From the IMG/VR virus record IMGVR_UViG_3300048694_000596, positions 1 through 25,278 of that record: a stretch of 25,278 nucleotides of DNA. One strand, written 5' to 3'. The notes under the pieces are model-generated. The model was not told the DNA's origin. It was given only the letters and a program-made list of their open reading frames with translations, and made no database searches. Made by a program: the position numbers and the translations under genes. This DNA comes from a virus. Shown in pieces: positions 11,972 through 18,552 of this stretch (position 1 is its first letter; each line of letters begins with the position of its first letter).

Positions 11972-12181
11972 TCAATCAACCAGTGCGACTCTTACATCTT
12001 CTGTAATACCATTCTTATCATTGGTCACCTTGATGTAAACAATACCAGCATCAATCAGTGGTTGAAGTGCTCGCATACGTTGAGACCAGTTGAGAACTTC
12101 ATCGCCATTCTCAAGAGTGAGAAGAATCTCCTTTTGTGCTTTGGTAAGTTTCATCATGTGGTTTTGAAGAACTGTGCTCAT
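11972..12181 (-). CDS. Small winged-helix-like protein (69 aa)
   Basis: MMKLTKAQKEILLTLENGDE and then SQRMRALQPLIDAGIVYIKV resembles the first helices and wing of a small winged helix-turn-helix domain ('L-T-x-x-Q-x-x-I-L-x-x-L...L-x-x-x-G-I-V'). It could be a DNA-binding regulator. The match is a pattern judgement only. It starts directly after repeat copy 12. Confidence 0.74.
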   Translation of the reverse strand: MSTVLQNHMMKLTKAQKEILLTLENGDEVLNWSQRMRALQPLIDAGIVYIKVTNDKNGITEDVRVALVD

Positions 12182-12185
12182 ACTA

Positions 12186-12209
12186 CTAGGACAATTTCAA
12201 GGCCCCCAT
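12186..12209 (-). repeat. Intergenic repeat, copy 12, with mini-ORF MGALKLS
   Basis: ATGGGGGCCTTGAAATTGTCC, TAGTAGTATG into the gene at 12181. The upstream flank differs (GAGT instead of AAAC). Confidence 0.87.
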
Positions 12210-12228
12210 ACTCAAATGCAATAGAGTT

Positions 12229-12420
12229 TCACTTTGAAGAACTCCCAGTGTTCTTAAATATCATATTCGCAAGAACTACGATAGCAAGATTCTGCCAGAA
12301 GGTCAAAAATACATTAAACCAAGACAGAATGACACCAAGTAACCATGCCTCAAATAAGATACTGGCAGTTACAAGAACAATAGCAACTATAACAACACTA
12401 ACAGCAGTAGAAGTTTTCAT
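12229..12420 (-). CDS. Two-span membrane protein (63 aa)
   Basis: Two hydrophobic segments: AVSVVIVAIVLVTASILFEA (about 6-25) and GVILSWFNVFLTF with NLAIVVLANMIF (about 29-55), ending in a Ser-rich tail. It overlaps the stop of the band-7-like gene by four bases (ATGA), so the two are coupled and may act together in the membrane. Confidence 0.75.
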   Translation of the reverse strand: MKTSTAVSVVIVAIVLVTASILFEAWLLGVILSWFNVFLTFWQNLAIVVLANMIFKNTGSSSK

Positions 12421-12833
12421 TTGTTCATTTGAAGTGTAGGAACAGGCATACCACCTTCAGTGGGAACATAGATGGTCACGTTACCTTTGTTAGAACCTTC
12501 TTCAAGACCAGTGATATACAGATACTGAAGATACTCACGATTATCTTTCAGACTGTCACCAATGATTTGGTTTGCTTTAGCAACACCTTGAGCACGGATA
12601 ATCTCAGCATCAGCAAGTTGAGAAGCACTATCTTTCTTTGCTTGTGCTTCCAGAACTGCTACCTGACGAGTATATTCTGCTTTCTGAAGTTCTGCTTTAC
12701 CAGCAAGAGATTGTTGCCACACATTATATTGTGGTCCACCAATAAACAGCAGAGCACCAAGAGCAAGGGCACCACCACCAATAAAGATAGCAGTAGCAAG
12801 TTCAGGAGAAATAAAACCGTTTTGATTTTTCAT
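12417..12833 (-). CDS. Band-7/prohibitin-like membrane protein (138 aa)
   Basis: An N-terminal transmembrane segment (ATAIFIGGGALALGALLFIG, about 13-32) is followed by an Ala/Glu/Lys-rich helix (AELQKAEYTRQVAVLEAQAK, SQLADAEIIRAQGVAKAN) and a C-terminal LEEGSNKGNVTIYVPTEGGM. The helix plus YVPTEGG end matches the C-terminal coiled-coil part of stomatin/prohibitin proteins; the SPFH domain itself is missing. Such shortened proteins are common in T4-like phages and may scaffold membrane complexes. It is coupled to small membrane genes on both sides (ATGA). Confidence 0.82.
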   Translation of the reverse strand: MKNQNGFISPELATAIFIGGGALALGALLFIGGPQYNVWQQSLAGKAELQKAEYTRQVAVLEAQAKKDSASQLADAEIIRAQGVAKANQIIGDSLKDNREYLQYLYITGLEEGSNKGNVTIYVPTEGGMPVPTLQMNK

Positions 12834-12916
12834 TTTTTTACTTTAGGATAAACAGAAAGAACAAAGTCAACTACACAATAACCAAAGGCAAATGCTGCCA
12901 TAAATGTGGTAATCAT
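12830..12916 (-). CDS. Very small membrane peptide (28 aa)
   Basis: MITTFMAAFAFGYCVVDFVL then SVYPKVKK: a single hydrophobic span with a basic C-terminus. It overlaps both the upstream stop (ATGA) and the downstream band-7-like gene (ATGA), which supports it despite its size. Confidence 0.6.
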   Translation of the reverse strand: MITTFMAAFAFGYCVVDFVLSVYPKVKK

Positions 12917-13341
12917 ACTGCAAGTGCTCCGAAGGGGATTTCAACAACTTCGGGGAGTTTGGTATCATCAAACTGGTTCATATTATAGCACACCCATTTA
13001 CCACTACGGAAGACATATGCAAACTCTTCACTGTTATCAGGAAGGAGATACTCACACAGGTCAGCATCAAGACGAGGAGGAGAATCTTCACCACGTTGAG
13101 AGTAGTATTGAGGTCCATACTCTTGAACTTTCCAACCGTGAGTAGGATCAATACTAAAACGATCCTCAGTCCAGCAAGAACTCATATCACCACCATCAAT
13201 CAGTTCAGCAACTTTTTGACGGGTGTTGTAGTGCGTCTTCAGGATGCGACCCAACCATTCGGGATAACCATCCCAGTGGTGATAAACAGACAGAACACTT
13301 CCATTTTTGAGTTCGATGCCGATACGGGAGCGAGTTGCCAT
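12913..13341 (-). CDS. Conserved phage protein, MATRSRIGIEL type (142 aa)
   Basis: Starts MATRSRIGIELKNGSVLSVY, continues HHWDGYPEWLGRILKTHYNT and VAELIDGGDMSSCW. I recognise this family from many marine and enteric phages; its members share the 'Y-H-H-W-D-G-Y-P' motif but have no proven function. The His/Asp-rich motif could bind metal. It is the first gene of a five-gene unit 12229-13341 after repeat copy 13. Confidence 0.85.
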   Translation of the reverse strand: MATRSRIGIELKNGSVLSVYHHWDGYPEWLGRILKTHYNTRQKVAELIDGGDMSSCWTEDRFSIDPTHGWKVQEYGPQYYSQRGEDSPPRLDADLCEYLLPDNSEEFAYVFRSGKWVCYNMNQFDDTKLPEVVEIPFGALAV

Positions 13342-13361
13342 TGTGTTGAGTGCTTACAATA

Positions 13362-13385
13362 GTGGGGCAATTTCAAGGCCCCCAG
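13362..13385 (-). repeat. Intergenic repeat, copy 13, GC-perfect stem
   Basis: CTGGGGGCCTTGAAATTGCCCC: start codon changed to CTG, no stop before the gene at 13341, but the stem GGGGC/GCCCC is fully Watson-Crick. Confidence 0.82.
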
Positions 13386-13392
13386 GTTTCAA

Positions 13393-13962
13393 TCAGAAAT
13401 CCAGATAACCTTCGATTGCTTCATCAATTTTCTGTGACAATGAAGTAGGTGGCAGAATAGGATTGACTTCACCAATGTCACACTGATAATAGTCACCCAA
13501 TTTCAACTCAATCATAGCACCGTCTGCACCTTCTTGATACAATGAACGTGCAACTTCATCTTCAACAAGACACACACGACGAGCAGTGAGGTCAATCACC
13601 AGCAGATAATCGTAGGTAGAATGTTGCTTGAAGTCCTCTACAGTTTTCTTCTCAGACAGGAAAGATTTGACTTTGAACTTCTTTGTGGCATGAACATCTT
13701 TGCGTTTGTAGAAAAGATTTTGACCCATCTTCATCTCAATTTTGATGAAGTTGCCGTCAGCATCTTCCCACAGAAAATCATAACCAGTCTTGTCAACTCG
13801 AACAAGATTGGAGAACTTTGCCAGACCTTTCTCTACAGCAGTGGCACGGGCAAAGTTATCAGCATTGGAGGAGAATCCTTTGTCGGAGTAGAGAGAATCT
13901 ACTACACCAAAAACTTTATTCCAATTCACACCATTTTCCAAGTGGTCAATAAGATGAGTCAT
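13393..13962 (-). CDS. Putative PD-(D/E)XK-like nuclease (189 aa)
   Basis: The segment YDFLWEDADGNFIKIEMKMG (61-80) places Asp62 and then Glu76-x-Lys78 on two strands, and Glu44 lies in the preceding helix: the layout of the PD-(D/E)XK nuclease core. A further strand YDYLLVIDLTARRVCLVE follows. I do not recognise a named family. It is one gene downstream of an SF2 helicase whose domains resemble type I/III restriction subunits, so a DNA-processing pair is possible. It may also be non-catalytic. Confidence 0.6.
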   Translation of the reverse strand: MTHLIDHLENGVNWNKVFGVVDSLYSDKGFSSNADNFARATAVEKGLAKFSNLVRVDKTGYDFLWEDADGNFIKIEMKMGQNLFYKRKDVHATKKFKVKSFLSEKKTVEDFKQHSTYDYLLVIDLTARRVCLVEDEVARSLYQEGADGAMIELKLGDYYQCDIGEVNPILPPTSLSQKIDEAIEGYLDF

Positions 13963-13981
13963 GAGATTGATTGTTATGTAA

Positions 13982-14005
13982 GAGGGGCAATTTCAAGGCC
14001 CCCAT
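13982..14005 (-). repeat. Intergenic repeat, copy 14
   Basis: ATGGGGGCCTTGAAATTGCCCC with a Watson-Crick stem. The mini-ORF (MGALKLPLLHNN...) has no stop before the ATG at 13962 and would end inside that gene in another frame. Confidence 0.82.
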
Positions 14006-14125
14006 GAAACTATTTTTGAAAAAATTTGCAATTTCACTGCGGTGGATGACCTATGACACCCTGGCAGTAGAATTGCAGAAAAATCGGGTTTTTGGTCTAG
14101 TGGTGGACAGGGTTCTCAGTGAGTC
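14006..14125 (-). other. 3' untranslated stretch after the helicase gene
   Basis: About 120 bases without a convincing minus-strand gene. The helicase stop codon lies inside a 13-base palindrome (14118-14130, AGTGAG/CTCACT). A plus-strand frame (MKLFLKKF...) is open but overlaps the helicase and has no supporting signal. Confidence 0.5.
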
Positions 14126-15367
14126 TCACTTGCGAACCACCGACACAGCAGGTTGACCCTGATTAAAGGTAATATCAACAACCGACTGAACTGCGCGAGC
14201 AGTAGCAATACCAACCTTAGAATACACTGGAATACAAACCAGACCGAACGATTTGCTATACTGACTCAGGTTACCAGGTTGAATAGATCCATCCCGCAAA
14301 CCTTTGGCATCATCATGATGCAAACGGATGCAACGTCCGATCGTCTGACTGATACCAATGTAGTCCATGTTACGCATAAAGAGAACTGCCTCAAGTCCAG
14401 AAACATTGATACCCTCAGCAAGGATGCTGTGATGTAGAACAACAAACTTCTTAGAGTTGTCCTTACCCCATGCACTTAGAGTATCAAAAAATACTTCCCG
14501 ATTGACTTTGCAACCGTCAATGATAGCACCCGTCTTGGCGGTAATATACATCCAAGAGTAACCCCGTTGATTGAGTTCGGAGCAGAAATCAGTTTCAGAC
14601 ACCAGAGAAACAATCTGCTTAGTTGCCTTAGCACAAATCAGAATCTTGCTGACATTGTTGTCATCAATCGTTTCCAGCAGGTTCTCAGCATCTCGATCAT
14701 AATTGGTCTGCTTTCCAGTCACCATCGGCAGTTGCTTGACGATAACTTTAGGAGGTACAATGAAACCACCTTCAACCAACTCAGGGGCAGGAACTTGGCA
14801 GATAACCTGACCATAAACATCAGGCATGTTCATACCAGGTTTGAACGGAGTCAGGGAATGTTTGGGAGTTGCAGTAAAGAAGTAGCAACGATTTGCCTCT
14901 GCAGAGAAGTGCTCAGTGGCAGAGAAAAAGTGTCGTTGAACTGAATTATGTGCTTCGTCGAAATATATCGTATCCACATCAATCTCTGCCTGCTGCAGAC
15001 GATTGAGAGAGTGGTAGGTTGTCACAATCAGTTTGTGATTGTTGGCATTAGCATCAACCCACTTGCGAATCTCAAGGGGACGAGTAGAAGATTCATGATG
15101 AGTTTCACCACTGTGAACATGAAACACAGCAGCATTGGTGATAAACTCCAGAAACTCAGAAGAGAGTTGCTCAGCAAGCAAGATGCGAGGAGCAACAACA
15201 ACAATGGTCTGTGGAGTTTCTTTAGAGAACTCACGCACAGCATCCATAATCATATTCAGGGTCTTTCCACCACCCGTAGGATAAATCAGTTGCCCTTTGT
15301 TGTGCTGTTGCATTGCAGCATCCCCACGTTCTTGGTGGGGGCGGGGTTGGATTTGCATTTGCGTCAT
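14126..15367 (-). CDS. SF2 DEAD/DEAH-box helicase (413 aa)
   Basis: Superfamily 2 helicase motifs in order: Q-like region QPRPHQERG (7-15), Walker A YPTGGGKT (29-36), DEAH (137-140, context IYFDEAHN), TAT motif III (165-167), the C-terminal RecA lobe with SILAEGINVSGLEAVLF, and motif VI QTIGRCIR (341-348). The layout matches T4-like cyanophage helicases related to UvsW and to type I/III restriction subunits. It probably acts on branched or stalled DNA structures. All catalytic residues are present. The repeat copy 15 hairpin with five T lies just upstream. Confidence 0.9.
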   Translation of the reverse strand: MTQMQIQPRPHQERGDAAMQQHNKGQLIYPTGGGKTLNMIMDAVREFSKETPQTIVVVAPRILLAEQLSSEFLEFITNAAVFHVHSGETHHESSTRPLEIRKWVDANANNHKLIVTTYHSLNRLQQAEIDVDTIYFDEAHNSVQRHFFSATEHFSAEANRCYFFTATPKHSLTPFKPGMNMPDVYGQVICQVPAPELVEGGFIVPPKVIVKQLPMVTGKQTNYDRDAENLLETIDDNNVSKILICAKATKQIVSLVSETDFCSELNQRGYSWMYITAKTGAIIDGCKVNREVFFDTLSAWGKDNSKKFVVLHHSILAEGINVSGLEAVLFMRNMDYIGISQTIGRCIRLHHDDAKGLRDGSIQPGNLSQYSKSFGLVCIPVYSKVGIATARAVQSVVDITFNQGQPAVSVVRK

Positions 15368-15370
15368 AAT

Positions 15371-15400
15371 CTAAAAAGGGGGCAATTTCAAGGCCCCCAT
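15371..15400 (-). repeat. Intergenic repeat, copy 15, terminator-like
   Basis: ATGGGGGCCTTGAAATTGCC then CCC and TTTTTAG: stem GGGGGC/GCCCCC (6 bp) plus a T-run, so this copy looks like a genuine rho-independent terminator. The mini-ORF (MGALKLPPF) ends three bases before the helicase ATG. Confidence 0.88.
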
Positions 15401-15450
15401 GTCATATTATTGAGTAACAGGAATGAGATCTTTAGGCAATGATTGGTTCT

Positions 15451-16371
15451 TCACCAGTTTTTGGCAATGGTGAAGTTTGCGTGAGAGAATGTTTCACGGT
15501 CCACCACTTTCAGTGTGCCATACTTGTTGGAGATCACATACCCTTCGTGGAAGGATTCTTCATCACCAATGGAACAATCAATATCATCCTCTTCATGAAT
15601 GAACAGGAACAGATCATCCTTGATTGACTTCACCAACTTCCACAAACGGATGAGGTTGATGTCACAATCACATTTCTCTGCAATTTCATCTTCACAGATG
15701 ACCCTTTGCTCCCTGATGCAGGCATTGATCTCTTTTTTGATTTGTGATGCTTTACGGGGAGAAACAAACTCACACAGAGTGCTCATTTGCTTGGCAAACT
15801 TACACACTTCCTCCAAATCCTCACGGAAAGGATTCAGTGACACTGCAGGTTGCACAAACAAGCAATTCTTAGTGCTGATGAGTTTGGTGGTGAGAGGAGC
15901 AGCAGTCATCTCACGAATATCATCAGAACCACTGTAGATTGTATGTGGTGCAATGATAATGTCTTGACGAACTGGGGCAGGGAACTTATAGGTAATTGTG
16001 TTAGGTGTGAAGGTATCCAACCCACCACCGAAACCAATCCAATCACCTTGCAGCACTTGTTGAGTGCGAGGCAGAAAATCAAGGCAGAAGATGAGAATCT
16101 GAGTTACACGGGGTTGTCCACCAAAATGAGTGAAGATGTCATCCTCATTATAGCACAGACGAATCTTTTGCTTGTTAAATGCTGCTTTGGTGCAGACAAA
16201 GAACTTACCATTTTGAGGATTTGTACCCCACACAATCGCAGGACTTCCATCAAGTTTTGTAGAGATAGAACTATCAGGTTCAGAGAACCAGTCAAGAACC
16301 TCAAGATTTCCAGTCAGCACCATATCTTCAGGATGCTCAAGATGTTTGTTTTGCATTTGATTGTTGCTCAT
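15451..16371 (-). CDS. Nucleotidyltransferase/ligase-like protein (306 aa)
   Basis: Residues 36-49 (ISTKLDGSPAIVWG) contain KxDG (Lys39), motif I of covalent nucleotidyltransferases such as DNA/RNA ligases. Later motifs fit in order: GDW (109-111, motif III-like), EGYVIS (276-281, motif IV) and LKVVDR (287-292, motif V). Cyanophages encode a conserved family of this type (probably DUF6267). Lys39 would carry AMP; the substrate is unknown. The Glu normally just before the Lys is Thr here. The protein is about twice the size of a bare catalytic core. It starts directly after repeat copy 16. Confidence 0.78.
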   Translation of the reverse strand: MSNNQMQNKHLEHPEDMVLTGNLEVLDWFSEPDSSISTKLDGSPAIVWGTNPQNGKFFVCTKAAFNKQKIRLCYNEDDIFTHFGGQPRVTQILIFCLDFLPRTQQVLQGDWIGFGGGLDTFTPNTITYKFPAPVRQDIIIAPHTIYSGSDDIREMTAAPLTTKLISTKNCLFVQPAVSLNPFREDLEEVCKFAKQMSTLCEFVSPRKASQIKKEINACIREQRVICEDEIAEKCDCDINLIRLWKLVKSIKDDLFLFIHEEDDIDCSIGDEESFHEGYVISNKYGTLKVVDRETFSHANFTIAKNW

Positions 16372-16372
16372 A

Positions 16373-16399
16373 CTACTGGTGCAATTTCAAGGCCCCCAT
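16373..16399 (-). repeat. Intergenic repeat, copy 16, with mini-ORF MGALKLHQ
   Basis: ATGGGGGCCTTGAAATTG, CACC: the only copy with a purine in the 3' arm. Mini-ORF stop TAG is one base from the ATG at 16371. Confidence 0.85.
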
Positions 16400-16412
16400 G
16401 TTTGAATGGGGT

Positions 16413-16547
16413 TCAAGTGTTATCTTTCTTTCTATTAAGGAGTTCTCTTTCTTCCTCTGGTCTCATCACTTTGAAATAGTAAGATAAAATAGAAGAAACT
16501 ACTGAAATCATACAAATATAAATGAAAATCGCAAGTGAGATGCTCAT
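16413..16547 (-). CDS. Small single-span membrane protein (44 aa)
   Basis: MSISLAIFIYICMISVVSSI is an N-terminal hydrophobic span, then a charged tail (EEERELLNRKKDNT). It overlaps the upstream stop by four bases (ATGA). Confidence 0.66.
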   Translation of the reverse strand: MSISLAIFIYICMISVVSSILSYYFKVMRPEEERELLNRKKDNT

Positions 16548-16714
16548 TTTACTTTACATGTTGCGGCAGAAGCATTTTGATTACAAAATTGCTCTTTGGC
16601 AGTTTGATGATAATATGCTTTGAAAAGTTTGTCATCACGATTGATCAGAAATGCGTTCCATCCAAGAATAGCAATGAAAGCAAGAAAAATGTATGTAATT
16701 TGCTTGGAGTTCAT
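16544..16714 (-). CDS. Small membrane/exported protein (56 aa)
   Basis: MNSKQITYIFLAFIAILGWN is a membrane segment; the tail (KEQFCNQNASAATCKVK) has two Cys that could pair outside the cytoplasm. It is coupled to the next gene by an ATGA overlap. It follows the terminator at 16730. Confidence 0.68.
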   Translation of the reverse strand: MNSKQITYIFLAFIAILGWNAFLINRDDKLFKAYYHQTAKEQFCNQNASAATCKVK

Positions 16715-16717
16715 TTT

Positions 16718-16725
16718 AATTTATA
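16718..16725 (-). promoter_or_regulatory. Late-promoter-like octamer (TATAAATT)
   Basis: One mismatch from TATAAATA, placed right after a terminator T-run in the same TTTTTTAGTATAAAT context as at 1186. It lies only three bases before the ATG at 16714, so an RNA from it would miss that start codon. Doubtful. Confidence 0.3.
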
Positions 16726-16729
16726 CTAA

Positions 16730-16751
16730 AAAAGGAGGATAAATCCTCCCG
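16730..16751 (-). terminator. Rho-independent terminator
   Basis: Minus strand: stem GGAGGAT/ATCCTCC around a TTT loop, then six T. It ends the unit of the gene at 16756. Confidence 0.85.
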
Positions 16752-16755
16752 ATGA

Positions 16756-17013
16756 TCATTGAACTGTTGCATACTTAGCACGGACTTCTTGATACTTTTC
16801 TGAAGTAAAGTCTAGTGCTTTTTGAATGTAAGGAACAACAATTTGAGTAAAGTTCCTTACATCTTCCACCAGTTTGTTAACTTCATACTGGTGGATTTGC
16901 CAACGAACCTTAATGTCCTCAATATATTGTTGACGAGTGATGAGAACCTCAGGAACTTTCACTTCAGTAACAACAACGACTTGAGCAACAGGTTGTTTGC
17001 GGGAACGAGGCAT
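16756..17013 (-). CDS. Small helical protein (85 aa)
   Basis: A basic N-terminus (MPRSRKQPVAQVVVVTEVKV) followed by a long helical region (QYIEDIKVRWQIHQYEVNKL, then SEKYQEVRAKYATV). It is likely a coiled-coil protein. No family is recognised. It is a single-gene unit ended by the terminator at 16730. Confidence 0.75.
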   Translation of the reverse strand: MPRSRKQPVAQVVVVTEVKVPEVLITRQQYIEDIKVRWQIHQYEVNKLVEDVRNFTQIVVPYIQKALDFTSEKYQEVRAKYATVQ

Positions 17014-17035
17014 GGAGACCTTGTGAACTACACAG

Positions 17036-17059
17036 TAGGGACAATTTCAAGGCCCCCAT
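17036..17059 (-). repeat. Intergenic repeat, copy 17
   Basis: ATGGGGGCCTTGAAATTGTCCC. The mini-ORF has no early stop here (MGALKLSLLCSS...). The stem is intact. Confidence 0.85.
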
Positions 17060-17064
17060 GTTTT

Positions 17065-17757
17065 TTACCAAGTCGTATATCTATGCTGAAGTTCAGATTC
17101 TTTCTTCTTGCCAGTTGATTGAAGAACCAAATCCCTAAGTTTTCTTTGTCCTGCCTTAGTGATTCTTGCTCTTTCTGCTCTACTCATACCAACTACAGGT
17201 CTCTTGGGTTGATCTGCAGGTCTGTGATCAACTTGAGGTGCTTTCTTTGTAGTTAGTTTTCTTGCTTGCGCAGAAAGTTCAGATGGTTTTGGTTTTGCTG
17301 CTGCTGGTGCTTCTCCACCACCTTTCTTTGCTGCTGCGCGTGCCTTTGCTGCCTTTATTCTTTCTGCTTTTGCTGCTGCTAATTGTGCCTCTCTTGCAGA
17401 TCCACGTTCTTGTGTTGGTGCCGCAGTTTGAGTTCCTCTTTGCTGCCCAACATCACTACGTGTTTTATACTGAGATGGTTGTCTAGTTTCACCTGCCTTT
17501 GCCTGCTTCATTCTACGCATTTCAGGAGCAGTTTTTTTACGTTCTGGTGCAATTCTACCACCTGCACCAGTTGTTCTAACTGAAGCAGAACGCATTAAAT
17601 CTGCATCGTATGCTTCTTTAGGATAATTTTTAGATGTCACCACATTATATTCTTTCTTTCCAGGTCCAACATCAGCAATTCTATATCCAATAGGTCTTTG
17701 AACATCTACTTTAATTTTCTTTTTTGCTTCCGCAACAAATTGAGAAAACGTTTTCAT
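17065..17757 (-). CDS. Internal head protein with a T4-type capsid-targeting sequence (230 aa)
   Basis: The N-terminus MKTFSQFVAEAKK closely matches the capsid-targeting sequence of T4 internal proteins (MKTYQEFIAEA); the prohead protease would cut after Glu11. The rest is very basic and Ala/Lys/Arg-rich (AEAQLAAAKAERIKAAKARA-like), with no hydrophobic span. It is likely packaged inside the head with the DNA and injected or structural. A late-promoter variant and a good ribosome-binding site (AGAAAGG) precede the ATG, and a terminator insulates it. Content unlike its neighbours supports a structural role. Confidence 0.8.
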   Translation of the reverse strand: MKTFSQFVAEAKKKIKVDVQRPIGYRIADVGPGKKEYNVVTSKNYPKEAYDADLMRSASVRTTGAGGRIAPERKKTAPEMRRMKQAKAGETRQPSQYKTRSDVGQQRGTQTAAPTQERGSAREAQLAAAKAERIKAAKARAAAKKGGGEAPAAAKPKPSELSAQARKLTTKKAPQVDHRPADQPKRPVVGMSRAERARITKAGQRKLRDLVLQSTGKKKESELQHRYTTW

Positions 17758-17774
17758 CTGAATACCTTTCTAAG

Positions 17775-17782
17775 TATTTATT
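17775..17782 (-). promoter_or_regulatory. Late promoter variant (AATAAATA)
   Basis: One mismatch from TATAAATA, ending 17 bases before the ATG at 17757, with AGAAAGG between. It follows a terminator T-run, as at 1186. Confidence 0.62.
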
Positions 17783-17789
17783 AAATCAC

Positions 17790-17813
17790 AAAAAAGAGGG
17801 TATTGCAACCCTC
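17790..17813 (-). terminator. Rho-independent terminator
   Basis: Minus strand: stem GAGGGT/ACCCTC around TGCAAT, then six T. It ends the unit 17828-18278 before the late head-protein gene. Confidence 0.85.
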
Positions 17814-17827
17814 AATGTGACACTTTC

Positions 17828-17983
17828 TCAATTGTCACTACTATTAAATTGTTTTACTCGTTCTCTACGAAGTTTAAGAAGATTGTCGTAAGTTTTCTTT
17901 TGACCTTCTGTGAAGATAAAATCTTGTTTCCTCCAAATTTCACGAAGTTCTTGAAGTTGGTTAATAATTTCGTGGGATTTCAT
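17828..17983 (-). CDS. Conserved small helical protein (51 aa)
   Basis: MKSHEIINQLQELREIWRKQ... then TEGQKKTYDNLLKLRRERVK. A two-helix protein of a type I have seen in several phages; the function is unknown. It ends just before the terminator at 17790. Its ATG is 2 bases from the upstream stop. Confidence 0.75.
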   Translation of the reverse strand: MKSHEIINQLQELREIWRKQDFIFTEGQKKTYDNLLKLRRERVKQFNSSDN

Positions 17984-17985
17984 AA

Positions 17986-18129
17986 TCAATCGTTAACAGC
18001 AGTGACGTGAACAACTTTTGCGTTAGGGTTGCGAGCAAGGGCAGTTTCTTTTGCTTCCCTATAATCACGGGCATAAACTTCCTCGTAGAATGTTTTGCCT
18101 GCGACGTAAAGTTGGACTTTGCATTTCAT
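17986..18129 (-). CDS. Small hypothetical protein (47 aa)
   Basis: MKCKVQLYVAGKTFYEEVYA then DYREAKETALARNPNAKVV. The strand-helix-strand layout (K-V-x-L-Y-V-x-G..., A-x-x-x-x-x-A-L-A-R-N-P) is a typical small phage module. No function is known. Confidence 0.74.
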   Translation of the reverse strand: MKCKVQLYVAGKTFYEEVYARDYREAKETALARNPNAKVVHVTAVND

Positions 18130-18143
18130 GTGAGTAAATTAAA

Positions 18144-18278
18144 TCAAAAATCGTAATCGTTATTCAGAAGAGTATCAAATGACTTATCATCATATTGATC
18201 TTCAAATTCCTTAAACTCTGGAAGATCATAGATCTCTCCAGGAGCATCTGCGATTTCGGACCAAAGTTCGTCGTACAT
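18144..18278 (-). CDS. Small acidic protein (44 aa)
   Basis: MYDELWSEIADAPGEIYDLP... ends LLNNDYDF. Strongly acidic, mostly helical. No family is recognised. It is first in the unit after repeat copy 18. Confidence 0.68.
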   Translation of the reverse strand: MYDELWSEIADAPGEIYDLPEFKEFEDQYDDKSFDTLLNNDYDF

Positions 18279-18295
18279 AGTTGGAATTGATTACA

Positions 18296-18322
18296 CTAAA
18301 GGAACAATTTGAAAGCCCCCAC
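18296..18322 (-). repeat. Intergenic repeat, copy 18, GTG mini-ORF
   Basis: GTGGGGGCTTTCAAATTGTT then CCTTTAG. It has start codon GTG, a synonymous GCC-to-GCT change, and still ends with TAG (mini-ORF MGAFKLFL). Confidence 0.8.
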
Positions 18323-18324
18323 GT

Positions 18325-18552
18325 TTAACACATTGGAGCATCTGGAACAGAAATTACTAGACATTGAGGATACAAACATTCTACAATGTATTGTGCCAGA
18401 ATCTGAGTTGGTGCAATAATTTCAACTTTGATCAAATCAACAATTTGATTGCCATCTTCATCAGTTCCTGCAGGATTCTCGACATCAACTAACCAAACAT
18501 GACCATTTGTTTTGTGATCCTCAAAAGTAACTTTTTTTACATCAACAGTCAT
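18325..18552 (-). CDS. Small hypothetical protein (75 aa)
   Basis: MTVDVKKVTFEDHKTNGHVW... then IVDLIKVEIIAPTQILAQYI. Beta-rich with one helix, ending VISVPDAPMC. No function is recognised. It overlaps the upstream gene by 11 bases. Confidence 0.72.
   Translation of the reverse strand: MTVDVKKVTFEDHKTNGHVWLVDVENPAGTDEDGNQIVDLIKVEIIAPTQILAQYIVECLYPQCLVISVPDAPMC

Noticed and set aside
14004-14156. Plus-strand frame MKLFLKKFAISLRW...
   Set aside because: It overlaps the helicase end, has no ribosome-binding site or promoter, and starts inside the repeat.
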